Counted from the stretch's first letter, positions 1 through 9,047 are shown. The stretch is 64,000 nt of DNA from Mucilaginibacter celer (GCF_003576455.2 NZ_CP032869.1:4650001-4714000); one strand, 5' to 3'. The notes: generated by a model from the letters alone, not told the origin. A program made the numbers and translations.

Positions 1-2
1 TG

Positions 3-239
3 GCTTACCCGGCAAAACTTAAATCAAAAATTATTTTCCTGGTATCGGGCGTGTTGGTTATCGAATTTTTAAACGTGATGCGCTTTGTGCTTCTGGCTAT
101 CTTCTGGTCGAAAAAAACGGAGCGGATAGTTGATCATCATACCATTTTTAATATTATTCTTTACATCCTGATAGCGCTTGGCCTTTATATTTGGGTTAAA
201 CGTAACGATAAGCTGAACAGCGCCAATGGCCAAAACTGA
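3..239 (+). CDS. Exosortase/archaeosortase family protein, C-terminal part
   Basis: Partial gene: the frame is open from the left edge of the window to the stop at 237-239, so only the last 78 residues are seen. The visible part has two membrane segments, an N-x-x-R motif (NVMR) followed by a hydrophobic stretch, and a His pair (DHH) before the last membrane segment. This order of Arg then His matches the C-terminal half of exosortases, transmembrane cysteine proteases that process sorting-tagged proteins, usually in polysaccharide loci. The catalytic Cys would lie outside the window. The next gene overlaps its end by 14 bases and is an acetyltransferase, which fits such a locus. The family is inferred from motif order only. 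Confidence 0.6.
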   Translation, partial: AYPAKLKSKIIFLVSGVLVIEFLNVMRFVLLAIFWSKKTERIVDHHTIFNIILYILIALGLYIWVKRNDKLNSANGQN

Positions 240-783
240 TCTGTCAACCTATAATAATCACCCTTATCATCCAGGAGGCACTGCGCTGAAGCGGGTAACC
301 TGGTATTATTTAAACGCGTTTTTCCTGAAAACAAGCCTCATTCCGTCAAGCAAATTCAGGGTTGCCTTGTTAAGGTTGTTTGGTGCCCGGATTGGCAAAA
401 ACGTTACTATTAAACCCTGCATCAATATCAAATACCCCTGGAACCTGAGCATTGGCGACGAAACATGGATTGGCGAAAACGTATGGATCGATAGCCTGGT
501 GATGATTACCATCGGGGCGCATGTGTGCCTCTCGCAGGGGGCGGTGCTGTTAACCGGCAGTCACGATTATAAAAAATCGTCCTTTGATTTGATTACCAAA
601 GGTATAATTTTGGAGGATGGCGTTTGGATAGGCGCCGGAGCCATGGTTAACCTCGGTATCACCGCGGCATCGCACGCGGTACTAACCAGCGGATCGGTAG
701 CCACTAAAAACCTTGAGGCTTACGGCATTTACCAGGGCAACCCCGCGGTAAAGGTACGTGAGCGCAAAATTGAAACCACTTAA
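226..783 (+). CDS. WcaF-like sugar O-acetyltransferase (left-handed beta-helix)
   Basis: 185 residues. From about residue 55 there is a run of hexapeptide-repeat rungs (IGKNVTI, IGENVWI, IGAHVCL, IGAGAMV), the hallmark of LbH acetyltransferases, and a likely catalytic His in the SHDY loop. The C-terminal IYQGNPA motif is typical of the WcaF/NodL/maltose O-acetyltransferase group, which moves acetyl from acetyl-CoA to a sugar hydroxyl. The length is normal for WcaF. The ATG lies inside the end of the exosortase gene, suggesting translational coupling and a role in making or decorating an exported polysaccharide. The sugar acceptor cannot be read from the sequence. Confidence 0.85.
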   Translation: MAKTDLSTYNNHPYHPGGTALKRVTWYYLNAFFLKTSLIPSSKFRVALLRLFGARIGKNVTIKPCINIKYPWNLSIGDETWIGENVWIDSLVMITIGAHVCLSQGAVLLTGSHDYKKSSFDLITKGIILEDGVWIGAGAMVNLGITAASHAVLTSGSVATKNLEAYGIYQGNPAVKVRERKIETT

Positions 784-807
784 AAATCATCTGCTTAAAA
801 ACCTAAC

Positions 808-2379
808 ATGCTGAAACAAAAACTGCAAACCCATCAAATTATTTTACTGGTAATAAGTGGTATAGTTTTAATTATGGGCATTATGCTGTTCATTGCCCCG
901 GCAGCCATTTACCCCGATCCCAGCTGGGGCTTCCAGGTAATGCGTTCGATGGAGCTTGGGCACGGTTTCAATATCAACTTTAAACCCGACCAGGGCGATA
1001 TCAGCAAAAACATCTCGGACTTTTTGGCTTGGTGGTCGCCGGGGCAGTACCTGTTGCCTTACTTTTTTAAACTGATATTCGGTGTAAACACCGGGCAGGC
1101 GGCGGCAATTGTTACCACGCTGTTTTCACTATCGGGCATTGCAGGCTTTTTCTTTTTCTTTAAAAAAGCGGGCTTTACGCCGCTCATTGCCTCGCTAAGC
1201 ATACTTTTTATAGTAATTCAGCAGGCGTTTTTCACCCCGTATGTTTTTTACAACGGCGGCGAGTTGTTGTTGTTCGGCTATACCGGCTGGTTTTTATACG
1301 GATGCATGGCCATCGGCAATACCGGCTGGAAACTGGTTGTATTCCTGTTTATAGCGGGCATTTTGGGCTTTATATGCAAATCATCGTTTTTATGGATGTT
1401 TGCCGCCGGCTGCTGTTTTATCTGGATCAAATTTTCGTATAAAACAAAGGCGCTGATCGGTTGGATCAAAAACGGCATCTGGATAGGCGTTCCTTCCATC
1501 CTTGCCCTGTTCATGATCTACCATTTTTATCTTTCGCGGGGTGGTAACCCATCATCGGGCGGCGAGGGGATTAAATTGTTATGGGAAACTTTTGCGTTCC
1601 CGCTGGCATCGCCTTTCCTTACGGCCTTTTCGGTTGATGACCTGTCGAGCGGTTTGTTGTTTCATGACGACGCGCCGATGTTCAGTTATTTTTGGGCGGT
1701 TGTTGTTGTATTGATCTGCGCGATGCTGAGCATTTTGCTCATTCGTATTATTGTAAAGCGTGTGCCCAACAAGGCGTATGTATTGCTGCTGGTGGTGTTT
1801 TATGCAGTATCGGTATTATTTTTTGGCCAGTCGTTTTTGCGGCAGGCTTATATCTCGTACGAGGCAAGGCATTTCAGGCTGATAGGGTTGATTGCCGCAC
1901 CGGGCATTATTTACCTGGTAAACAGTTTAAAAGGCTTTTATCGGTATCCGTTTTATTTTGTTTGTTTTGTTATTGCCTACTCAAGCTATAAGTTTTTTGT
2001 GCCGAGTTTTTTTCAGAATAAAAATGTAAGTGCACATGGGTATTCAGGGCTGTCGCAGTTGTTTATCGATCAGCCTTCGTTAAACTATATCCGGAAGCTG
2101 GATGCGCAAAATAACAACGCCATTTTTGTATTCATCAGCCCTGATCTGAGTTTGGAGATTGAGCATAATCGCACCATCACATTGGAGGCAATTAGCAGCG
2201 AGGTTGCTATAAATTATGATGATTATGCCTATAAAGGCCATGCCGGTCCCTTGTATATTGTTTTACCTGTTGATTATCTTGGACCTAAATCTACTATCAT
2301 GCGGAAGTGTTTCCCGGGATATAAGGGTTTTAAGCTAACGATGCTGAGTAATGATTATATTTTGTGGGAGGCGAGGTAA
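808..2379 (+). CDS. Polytopic membrane protein, possible GT-C-type glycosyltransferase
   Basis: 523 residues with about ten hydrophobic segments spread from residue 13 to about 400, then a soluble C-terminal domain of about 120 residues. The first extracytoplasmic loop contains acidic residues (YPDPSWG, then DFLAWWSPGQ), the arrangement seen in GT-C glycosyltransferases such as ArnT/PMT-like enzymes, but I do not see a decisive family motif. It starts 24 bases after the acetyltransferase and is probably in the same polysaccharide/exosortase operon. An alternative is a Wzy-like or exosortase-associated membrane protein of unknown role. Confidence 0.55.
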   Translation: MLKQKLQTHQIILLVISGIVLIMGIMLFIAPAAIYPDPSWGFQVMRSMELGHGFNINFKPDQGDISKNISDFLAWWSPGQYLLPYFFKLIFGVNTGQAAAIVTTLFSLSGIAGFFFFFKKAGFTPLIASLSILFIVIQQAFFTPYVFYNGGELLLFGYTGWFLYGCMAIGNTGWKLVVFLFIAGILGFICKSSFLWMFAAGCCFIWIKFSYKTKALIGWIKNGIWIGVPSILALFMIYHFYLSRGGNPSSGGEGIKLLWETFAFPLASPFLTAFSVDDLSSGLLFHDDAPMFSYFWAVVVVLICAMLSILLIRIIVKRVPNKAYVLLLVVFYAVSVLFFGQSFLRQAYISYEARHFRLIGLIAAPGIIYLVNSLKGFYRYPFYFVCFVIAYSSYKFFVPSFFQNKNVSAHGYSGLSQLFIDQPSLNYIRKLDAQNNNAIFVFISPDLSLEIEHNRTITLEAISSEVAINYDDYAYKGHAGPLYIVLPVDYLGPKSTIMRKCFPGYKGFKLTMLSNDYILWEAR

Positions 2380-2404
2380 TTGGGAGAAGTCTATTAATCT
2401 ACAA

Positions 2405-2486
2405 CGTCATTGCGAGGCACGAAGCAATCCCAAACTATACAGGGCGGACCTGCTTATCGGGGATTGCTTCGTACCTCGCAATGTCG
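2405..2486. repeat. 82-nt palindromic intergenic repeat, copy 1
   Basis: Starts CGTCATTGCGAGG and ends with the near-complement CCTCGCAATGTCG; the arms are about 25 nt and enclose an asymmetric centre (CTATACAGGGCGG). It lies between the convergent ends of the membrane-protein gene and obg. Other copies are at 18220, 28344 and 49040. The centre allows orientation to be assigned; the copy at 49040 is inverted relative to this one. Confidence 0.9.
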
Positions 2487-2521
2487 ATTCTTTTATGCTA
2501 TTCGTTGCCTTTAAGCGGATA

Positions 2522-3529
2522 TTAAACTACGCTCGCGTTAATCTCCTTCCAAAGCAGATCTTTTAGCTGATCAATATTTTTCTGGGCTACTGATGATATA
2601 AATACAGCAGGAATTCCTTCAGGGAGTTCCTTTTTCATTTCGTCCTGTAGCTCTTCATCCAGCATATCGGTTTTGGTAACGGCCAGTACACGGGGTTTGT
2701 GCATCAGCTCGGGATTGTACTCTTCCAGCTCATTGAGCAAGATAGCATATTCTTCTTTTATACTACGCGAAGTATCGGCAGGTACCATAAACAGCAATAC
2801 CGAGTTACGCTCGATATGCCTTAAAAAGCGCAGGCCTAAACCTCTTCCCTGCGATGCACCTTCAATGATACCCGGAATATCGGCCATTACAAACGACCTG
2901 CCACCCCGATATGATACAATACCCAGGTTAGGCACCAAAGTTGTAAAAGCATAATCGGCAATCTCCGGTTTAGCGGCAGATACTACCGATAGCAGGGTTG
3001 ATTTGCCCGCGTTGGGGAAACCTACCAGGCCAACATCAGCTAATACTTTCAGTTCGAGGATATTCCAGTCTTCCCGGCCATCTTCGCCGGGTTGGGCGAA
3101 GCGGGGGGTTTGCAGGGTTGATGTTTTAAAATGCCAGTTACCCAGGCCACCGCGGCCACCGGGAGTAAGGATCTTTGTTTCGCCATCCTGGGTTATTTCA
3201 AAAAGCACCTCACCGGTTTCGGCATTTTTTACGATAGTACCGAGGGGTACCTCCAATATTTCGTCGCGACCGGTTTTGCCCGTGCGCAATGAACTACCGC
3301 CCGAGTCGCCATCGCCGGCAATAACGTGTTTGCGGTATTTAAGGTGCAGCATAGTCCAGAGTTGGGCGTTACCTTTTACAATAACATGGCCTCCCCTGCC
3401 GCCGTCACCGCCGTCGGGCCCTCCTTTAGATGTTAATATATCACGATGCAAATGAGCCGAACCCGCACCTCCGTGGCCCGAGCGGCAACAGATTTTCACA
3501 TAATCAACAAAATTGGAACCCTGCGACAT
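2522..3529 (-). CDS. obg: GTPase Obg/CgtA
   Basis: 335 residues. The N-terminal glycine-rich Obg fold (residues 1-160, with runs such as GGPDGGDGGRGG) is followed by the G domain: P-loop GFPNAGKS at 170-177, DIPG at 217-220, TKTD at 285-288 in place of the usual NKxD, and an SSV motif for G5. This essential GTPase binds the large ribosomal subunit and couples ribosome maturation to growth and the stringent response. It lacks a long C-terminal extension. It lies downstream of adk on the same strand, separated by a 250-nt repeat-filled gap. Confidence 0.97.
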   Translation of the reverse strand: MSQGSNFVDYVKICCRSGHGGAGSAHLHRDILTSKGGPDGGDGGRGGHVIVKGNAQLWTMLHLKYRKHVIAGDGDSGGSSLRTGKTGRDEILEVPLGTIVKNAETGEVLFEITQDGETKILTPGGRGGLGNWHFKTSTLQTPRFAQPGEDGREDWNILELKVLADVGLVGFPNAGKSTLLSVVSAAKPEIADYAFTTLVPNLGIVSYRGGRSFVMADIPGIIEGASQGRGLGLRFLRHIERNSVLLFMVPADTSRSIKEEYAILLNELEEYNPELMHKPRVLAVTKTDMLDEELQDEMKKELPEGIPAVFISSVAQKNIDQLKDLLWKEINASVV

Positions 3530-3537
3530 AATATTTT

Positions 3538-3780
3538 AATTTGGGATTTCGGATGTTCGATTTCGGAATTAGTCCGTCGCGTTGAGAAGTTAACATCCGA
3601 AATCGAATATACGATTTTTTTGATTTGGGATTTCGGATGTTCGATTTCGGATTTACTACTTAATGTTTAAAGGAGTTAAAATTCGAAATAATGATTTAAA
3701 AAACGAATGTTCGATTTTGGATCAGCTTACCCTATCAGTAAGCCCAAATCCGAAATCGAACATCCGAAATCCGAAATTAA
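3538..3780. repeat. Word-type hairpin repeat (TTCGGATGTTCGATTTCGG family) between adk and obg
   Basis: The gap is almost wholly made of copies of the word GGATTTCGGATGTTCGATT on one strand and its complement (AATCGAACATCCGAAATCC) near the other end, so a single strand could fold into a long branched hairpin. The block starts at the adk stop codon and ends a few bases before the obg start. No gene of its own is supported; the short open frames here are by-products of the repeat. Confidence 0.85.
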
Positions 3781-4353
3781 TTAATACGATTCGATCACTT
3801 CAACAATGGCGGCAAAGATCTCATCAACCGAGCCTACGCCATTAATGCTTGTAAACTTATCCTGATTTTTATAGAAACCTGCCACCGGGGCAGTTTTATC
3901 ATTGTATTCGTGAATGCGCTTGCGGATCACCTCAGGGTTGGCATCATCCGCCCTGCCCGATTCTTTACCACGCTCCAATAAACGGCGCTCCAACTCATCA
4001 TCACCAACTTCGAGCGCTATCATGCCCGAAATTGACGATTGTTTTGATACCAATAACTCATCCAAAGCTTCGGCCTGCGCCACCGTGCGCGGAAAGCCAT
4101 CAAAAATAAAGCCTTTGGCATCTTTGTTAGCATCAAGCTTATTGCTGATCATGCCAATAACTACGGCATCCGGAACAAGTTTTCCGTCGTCCATTAATTT
4201 TTTGGCCTCCAAACCCAATTCTGTACCCTGTGCAATTTCGCTGCGAAGTAAATCTCCTGTTGAAAGGTGGATTAAATCGTATTTGTCAATAAGTTTCTTA
4301 GACTGAGTACCCTTCCCGGCTCCGGGGGGACCAAACAAAACCAGATTTAGCAT
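3781..4353 (-). CDS. adk: Adenylate kinase
   Basis: 190 residues. P-loop GPPGAGKGT at residues 8-16, the AMP-binding segment STGDLLR, the GFPRT motif, and arginines of the LID region (RRLLERGKESGRADD). The LID is the short form without the zinc-binding cysteines, which accounts for the modest length. It interconverts ATP + AMP and 2 ADP in the cytoplasm. The stop codon is directly followed by the repeat block that separates it from obg. A tRNA-Arg gene lies upstream on the same strand. Confidence 0.97.
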   Translation of the reverse strand: MLNLVLFGPPGAGKGTQSKKLIDKYDLIHLSTGDLLRSEIAQGTELGLEAKKLMDDGKLVPDAVVIGMISNKLDANKDAKGFIFDGFPRTVAQAEALDELLVSKQSSISGMIALEVGDDELERRLLERGKESGRADDANPEVIRKRIHEYNDKTAPVAGFYKNQDKFTSINGVGSVDEIFAAIVEVIESY

Positions 4354-4365
4354 GCTTTTTACAAA

Positions 4366-4399
4366 TTAAAAGCCTTTCGGTAATACAACAGAAAGGCTT
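4366..4399 (-). terminator. Possible terminator behind tRNA-Arg
   Basis: Inverted repeat AAGCCTTTC / GAAAGGCTT (9-bp stem, 12-nt loop), followed on the minus strand by TTAATTTG. It lies between the tRNA and adk, so it could end the tRNA transcript; the U-run is weak. Confidence 0.45.
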
Positions 4400-4457
4400 A
4401 TACAGTTAGTTTTGTGCACCGCGGGGTAGATAAAGATCCCGGTAATGCTTGCTTTAG

Positions 4458-4531
4458 TGCACTCGAAGGGAGTCGAACCCCTAACCTTCTGATCCGTAGT
4501 CAGATGCTCTATCCAATTGAGCTACGAGTGC
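4458..4531 (-). tRNA. tRNA-Arg (anticodon ACG)
   Basis: 74 nt read on the minus strand. Acceptor stem GCACTCG / CGAGTGC with discriminator A, D-arm GCTC/GAGC, anticodon stem TCTGA/TCAGA with loop CTACGGA giving anticodon ACG, a five-base variable region, and a T-arm with TTCGACT in the loop. CCA is not encoded. ACG reads CGU/CGC Arg codons, normally after A-to-I editing at the wobble base. Confidence 0.97.
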
Positions 4532-4592
4532 CTGTTCCGAAATGGAATGCAAAGATAGGATTTATATAAACCGTTGCAAATTTTTATTCAAA

Positions 4593-5054
4593 TTATTTTA
4601 CAATTTCTGCTATCGCATCAAAGTTGGGTAGCTTGCCTGCATCCTCAAGTACCTCAGCATAAATAATTTGCTGTTGCTCATCAATTACAAATGCCGCACG
4701 CTTGGCAACACCTTTTAAGCCCATCACAAACTGCTCATAGATGGCACCGTAGGCAGCTGATACCTCTTTATTGAAATCAGACAGCAGATCGAACTGGTAA
4801 TTATTCTCGGCCTTGAACTTAGCAAGGGTAAAAGGTGAATCGACAGAGATGCCCAAAATGGTGGCATTTAAACCATCGTAATAGCCAAAGCTATCGCGCA
4901 TGGTGCAAAGCTGCGTGGTACAAACGCCGGTGAATGCCAATGGAAAAAAATGGATCACTACTTTGCGGCCTTTAAAATCGGCTAATGAAACACTTTTTAA
5001 ATCAGACGAGATCAGGATAAATTGAGGGGCCGGTTGGCCAGGTTGTAATGCCAT
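4593..5054 (-). CDS. Thioredoxin-dependent peroxiredoxin, Bcp/AhpE type
   Basis: 153 residues with the thioredoxin fold. The peroxidatic Cys45 sits in the motif PLAFTGVC, and a second Cys at 50 has the same five-residue spacing as the resolving Cys of E. coli Bcp. It reduces H2O2 and organic peroxides in the cytoplasm using thioredoxin. Length and start (MALQPGQPAPQF) are normal. It is a single gene, divergent from the ABC permease, and shares its upstream region with two operator-like palindromes. Confidence 0.9.
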   Translation of the reverse strand: MALQPGQPAPQFILISSDLKSVSLADFKGRKVVIHFFPLAFTGVCTTQLCTMRDSFGYYDGLNATILGISVDSPFTLAKFKAENNYQFDLLSDFNKEVSAAYGAIYEQFVMGLKGVAKRAAFVIDEQQQIIYAEVLEDAGKLPNFDAIAEIVK

Positions 5055-5142
5055 ATCGTTTAATCAGTTTTATAAGCAAATGAATAAAAATTAAATGGCT
5101 AAAGCTAATACATTAATGATTTTGACAATAACCCGATACCAC

Positions 5143-5187
5143 AACTAAAAAATTAGTTATTATTCTTTTACAACTAAATTTTTAGTT
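5143..5187. promoter_or_regulatory. Pair of operator-like palindromes (AACTAA-type)
   Basis: Two inverted repeats: AACTAA-N4-TTAGTT at 5143-5158 and AACTAAA-N2-TTTAGTT at 5172-5187, with centres about 29 nt apart, near three helical turns. They lie 29 nt before the ABC permease start and about 90 nt before the peroxiredoxin start. The form (ACTAAA..TTTAGT) resembles sites I associate with BlaI/MecI-family repressors in Bacteroidota; that link is inference, as no such repressor gene is in the window. Confidence 0.55.
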
Positions 5188-5216
5188 ATAGCTTTATAGC
5201 ATAAACTTTTGATGCT

Positions 5217-7619
5217 ATGATCAGGAACTATTTTAAAACCGCTTTGCGCAGCCTGCTTAAAAATAAAGGCTTCACTTTTATTAACATATTAGGGCTTGCC
5301 CTGGGGTTAGCTATTTGCCTGCTGATCACTTTTTATGTAGTTGATGAGTTAAGTTATGACCGGTATAATATTAAACATGATAGCATTTACCGGGTAAATA
5401 CCGATCTGAAATTTAGCGGAACACTTACTCAATATGCCATAACCGCTACCCCGGTTGCGAATGTGTTAAAAACCGAGTGCCCGGAAGTTGAAACGGCCGT
5501 GCGTATAACCCCGGCGCTGAATATCCGATTTAAAAAAGGTGATGAAATTGTGCGTGAGGATGGTGCTACCTTTTATTGCGAGGCTAATATTTTTGATGTG
5601 TTTACCTTGCCCCTCCTTTCGGGCGATGCTAAAACGGCTTTGAAAGAACCTAATTCGGTAGTGATTGCCGAATCAATGTCGCGGAAGTATTTTGGCGATA
5701 ACGATGCCATTGGCAAATCATTGTTTTTAGTAACCAGCGGCACATCGCTCAAAGTAACCGGTGTAATGAAGGATATGCCCGTCCAATCGCACTTCAGGGC
5801 TAATTTTTTACTGGCGGCTGATCCGGTTAACAATGATAATCCATGGAATAAACTCACGGCCTTTGCCACCTACGTATTGGTTAAACCCAAGGCTAATATT
5901 AAGCATCTGGAAACGAAATTAAACATGGCAATGCAAAAAGGCCTGGAAGGTTCAAGCACCATTAACTATAGCAAATTTTCGGCAGGCGGCAATTATTTTA
6001 AGCTCGGCCTGATGCCAGTAACCGATATCCACCTCAAATCAAACCGCGTTATGGAACTGGGCACCAACGGCAACAGCCAGTACGTTTACATCTTTTCGGC
6101 GGTGGCGGTTTTTATTTTGCTGTTGGCCTGTATCAATTTTATGAACCTGTCTACCGCCCGTTCGGCTAATCGTGCGCGTGAGGTTGGGGTTCGCAAAGTA
6201 TTAGGCTCATCGCGCAAACACCTCATTTTCCAGTTCCTGGCCGAATCATTGATCGTGACATTTGTGGCGGCTGTCATCGCCGTTTTTGCAGCATGGGGCT
6301 TACTCCCTTTGTTCAATCATCTATCCAACAAAGAACTGGTTATCAACATACAAACCGCAAGCTGGCTGTTGCCAACTTTGCTATCCATTGTAGTTGTTGT
6401 AGGCATTTTAGCCGGTTCTTATCCTGCCTTTTTCCTTTCGGCATTTCAACCTATTAATGTTTTGAAAGGGAAGATCGCCACAGGTTTTAAAGGCGGAGTA
6501 TTCCGGAGCACACTGGTGGTTGTTCAATTTGCTATCTCGATATTTTTAGTGATAGGTACACTGGTTATCTATAATCAACTCAACTATATCCAAAATAAAG
6601 ACCTGGGTTTTAACCGTAACCAGGTACTCATCCTCAACAACGTAAACACGCTTGAGCATCCGGAAATATTAAAGCAGGAAATAAAACGCCTGCCCGGAGT
6701 TATGAATGCCACACTCACCAGCTTTCTCCCTACCGCCAATAATAAAGTATTGAATTATGTATCGCCCGGCGAAAACAAAACAGGTCAATCAACCCAATTC
6801 TGGAGAGTTGATAACGATTATCTCAGCACCATGGGTATGCATATTAAGGCCGGTCGTGGTTTTTCGGATAAGTTTAAAACGGATTCGTTGGCTATGGTGA
6901 TCAATGAAACCGCGGCAAAAACATTTGGTTATGGTGATAATGCCATCGGCAAAACCATAACTACCGGAATAGGAAAAGATATTAAAAAGTACCATGTGAT
7001 AGGCGTGGTGAAAGATTTCAATTTCAGTTCGCTACGCGATAATGTTACCCCGCTTGTAATGGCTTTGGATAACGACTGGCTGGCGCGGTTAAGCATCCGT
7101 ATAAACACCCATAACCTCCCGGCCCTGATGGCACAGATAAAGAAAACATGGAAAACCATTGCCCCTAATGAGCATTTTGAGTACTCATTTATGGATGCCG
7201 ATTTTGATGCCTTGTATCGTACAGAACAGCGCATGGGCCAACTGTTTATTTTATTTACCGGATTGGCTATCGCTATTGCCTGCCTCGGCCTTTTTGGTCT
7301 TGCGGCTTATGCCGCTGAGCAACGTACGCGGGAGATCGGCATCCGTAAAGTGCTTGGGGCAAGTGCGGCGGCTATTGTGGGGATGCTATCTAAAGATTTT
7401 ATCAGGTTGGTAGGAATATCTTTTTTTGTAGCCGCACCGCTGGCCTGGCTGGTGATGAATAAATGGCTGCAGGGTTTTGCCTATCGGGACAACATACAAT
7501 GGTGGGTTGTACTTTTGGCGGGTGCAGGAGCATTGTTTATCGCTTTTGCTACCATTGGCCTGCAATCGTTTAAAGCGGCCGGGGCTAATCCGGTGGAGAG
7601 TTTGAGGAGTGGGGATTAG
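5217..7619 (+). CDS. ABC transporter permease, MacB/FtsX type with two permease modules
   Basis: 800 residues. An N-terminal membrane anchor (residues 20-42) is followed by a periplasmic MacB_PCD-like domain, an FtsX-like three-helix membrane block at about 285-400 (motif NFMNLSTARSANRAREVGVRK), a second periplasmic domain, and a second FtsX block at about 680-790 (EQRTREIGIRKVLGAS). This is the usual eight-helix double FtsX design in Bacteroidota. Such proteins move lipids or peptides, or signal mechanically, with a separate ATPase; none is adjacent. The neighbouring palindromes suggest repressor control. The substrate is unknown. Confidence 0.88.
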   Translation: MIRNYFKTALRSLLKNKGFTFINILGLALGLAICLLITFYVVDELSYDRYNIKHDSIYRVNTDLKFSGTLTQYAITATPVANVLKTECPEVETAVRITPALNIRFKKGDEIVREDGATFYCEANIFDVFTLPLLSGDAKTALKEPNSVVIAESMSRKYFGDNDAIGKSLFLVTSGTSLKVTGVMKDMPVQSHFRANFLLAADPVNNDNPWNKLTAFATYVLVKPKANIKHLETKLNMAMQKGLEGSSTINYSKFSAGGNYFKLGLMPVTDIHLKSNRVMELGTNGNSQYVYIFSAVAVFILLLACINFMNLSTARSANRAREVGVRKVLGSSRKHLIFQFLAESLIVTFVAAVIAVFAAWGLLPLFNHLSNKELVINIQTASWLLPTLLSIVVVVGILAGSYPAFFLSAFQPINVLKGKIATGFKGGVFRSTLVVVQFAISIFLVIGTLVIYNQLNYIQNKDLGFNRNQVLILNNVNTLEHPEILKQEIKRLPGVMNATLTSFLPTANNKVLNYVSPGENKTGQSTQFWRVDNDYLSTMGMHIKAGRGFSDKFKTDSLAMVINETAAKTFGYGDNAIGKTITTGIGKDIKKYHVIGVVKDFNFSSLRDNVTPLVMALDNDWLARLSIRINTHNLPALMAQIKKTWKTIAPNEHFEYSFMDADFDALYRTEQRMGQLFILFTGLAIAIACLGLFGLAAYAAEQRTREIGIRKVLGASAAAIVGMLSKDFIRLVGISFFVAAPLAWLVMNKWLQGFAYRDNIQWWVVLLAGAGALFIAFATIGLQSFKAAGANPVESLRSGD

Positions 7620-7620
7620 T

Positions 7621-7666
7621 TGTTGAGAAAGTCAAAGGCGAAAGGTTAAAGGCAAAAGGTCAAAAA
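7621..7666. repeat. Word-type repeat (AAAGGCGAAAGGTTAAAGG)
   Basis: Directly after the permease stop there are four near-copies of a GTCAAAGGC/GAAAGGTTAAAGG word. A complementary relative (CCTTTCGCCTTTTACC) is at 46129-46168. No gene is seen. Confidence 0.6.
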
Positions 7667-7745
7667 AAGATTCCGATGATATCAGGTGCGGATATATAAC
7701 ATCAGGAAAGGTAATGGCTCTTATATAATATTCGCTTTTGTAACA

Positions 7746-7891
7746 CGAGGCGCCTACGGAGCCAGGAACTTTCTTTATATTTAGCTGTAAACACGTTACT
7801 CCTACGGAGTTTTACTGGCGTTAATCAACTCCGTAGGAGTAACGTGTTTATAGAATATAACAAGACTTTTTAAGGCTCCGTAAGGTGACTC
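7746..7891. repeat. Nested hairpin repeat of about 145 nt, copy 1
   Basis: Outer arms at 7746-7763 (ending CCTACGGAGCC) and 7873-7891 (starting GGCTCCGTAAGG) are near-complementary. The inner arms 7788-7811 and 7827-7850 are a perfect 24-bp inverted repeat around a 15-nt loop. Each arm also contains its own mini-hairpin ACTCC-tac-GGAGT. Together with the preceding word repeat it fills the 366-nt gap before the oxidoreductase. Related copies are at 25547 and 55819. Confidence 0.9.
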
Positions 7892-7985
7892 GTATCTGCG
7901 ATGTTATTAAATCTGGTTCATACCTCTGCGACTCTCATCCCAAACAAAAACTTTTTCGCCTTAACTTAGCTTTCAACAAATACCC

Positions 7986-8972
7986 ATGAAAGCAATAGTA
8001 ATAACCCAACCCGGCGGCCCTGAAGTTTTGCAATTGGCCGAACGGCTCACTCCACAATGCCAACCCAACGAAGTACTAATAAAAGTATTTGCCGCGGGCA
8101 TAAACCGCCCGGATGTTTTTCAACGCAAGGGGAATTACCCTCCGCCTCCACACGCTCCTGCCGATATTCCCGGTTTAGAAGTAGCAGGTATTATCACAGA
8201 AATTGGCGCATCCGTTACCCGCTGGAAAATTGGTGATAAGGTTTGTGCATTGGTTGTAGGTGGTGGTTATGCCGAATATTGCACAGCGCCCGAAGGCCAA
8301 TGCCTTCCCATTCCCGAAAACTTGAGTTACATTGAAGCGGCTTCCCTTCCCGAAACCTTCTTCACCGTTTGGAGCAATGTGTTTGATCGCGGCAAATTGC
8401 AACCCGGCGAAACTTTACTGGTTCATGGTGGCTCGAGTGGCATTGGTGTTACAACTATTCAAATGGCCAAAGCCTTAGGCAGCAAAGTTTATGTAACCGC
8501 CGGTAGCGATGAAAAATGCACTTTCTGCGAGCAGCTTGGAGCCGATAAAGCGATCAACTATAAAACAACCGATTTTGGAGAAGAGATCAAAAAGTTAACC
8601 GACGGCAAGGGCGTTAATGTAATACTGGATATGATAGGCGGCGATTACATGCCGCGCAATATTGATTCCTTAGCCGTAGAAGGCCGCCTGGTAATGATCA
8701 ATGCCATGAAGGGCCGCGAGGTTCAGCTTGATCTTGGCAAAGTAATGGCAAAACGGCTCACCATTACCGGGTCTATGCTCAGGAGCAGGGAAATTGAATT
8801 TAAAGCAGCTATCGCCCAAAACCTCGAACAAAAGATCTGGCCGTTGTTATCCTCCGGAAAAATAAAACCCATCATCTATAAAACCTTCGATGCCAAAGAT
8901 GCTTCCGCCGCTCATCAACTGATGGAAAGCAGCGAACACACAGGTAAAATTGTGCTCACTTTTGCGCATTAA
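7986..8972 (+). CDS. NAD(P)H:quinone oxidoreductase, zinc-free MDR family (PIG3/QOR type)
   Basis: 328 residues. The N-terminal GroES-like domain (RPDVFQRKGNYPPPP) is followed by a Rossmann domain with the nucleotide motif HGGSSGIGVTTIQMAK near residues 141-156. The zinc ligands of alcohol dehydrogenases are absent, as in quinone oxidoreductases. The sequence PGLEVAG and the length fit the PIG3 group of one-electron quinone reductases. It stands alone between repeat blocks; the natural substrate is not evident. Confidence 0.88.
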   Translation: MKAIVITQPGGPEVLQLAERLTPQCQPNEVLIKVFAAGINRPDVFQRKGNYPPPPHAPADIPGLEVAGIITEIGASVTRWKIGDKVCALVVGGGYAEYCTAPEGQCLPIPENLSYIEAASLPETFFTVWSNVFDRGKLQPGETLLVHGGSSGIGVTTIQMAKALGSKVYVTAGSDEKCTFCEQLGADKAINYKTTDFGEEIKKLTDGKGVNVILDMIGGDYMPRNIDSLAVEGRLVMINAMKGREVQLDLGKVMAKRLTITGSMLRSREIEFKAAIAQNLEQKIWPLLSSGKIKPIIYKTFDAKDASAAHQLMESSEHTGKIVLTFAH

Positions 8973-9047
8973 AAGCAAGTAATTAACAATGTTGAAATTA
9001 TCCTTTAAAAAACTCAAAGCACTATTTAAATAATTGGATATAAATAG

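Noticed and set aside
1692..1991. Frame inside the first polytopic membrane protein gene
   Set aside because: It lies wholly within the longer gene in another frame; cysteine-rich content reflects the shift of Leu/Val codons.
3003..3455. Long open frame opposite obg
   Set aside because: It is a shadow of the glycine-rich obg coding sequence, with no family features, and Obg is certain on the other strand.
3446..3845. Two short frames between adk and obg
   Set aside because: They consist of the word repeat and parts of neighbouring genes; their peptides are repeats of the DNA words.
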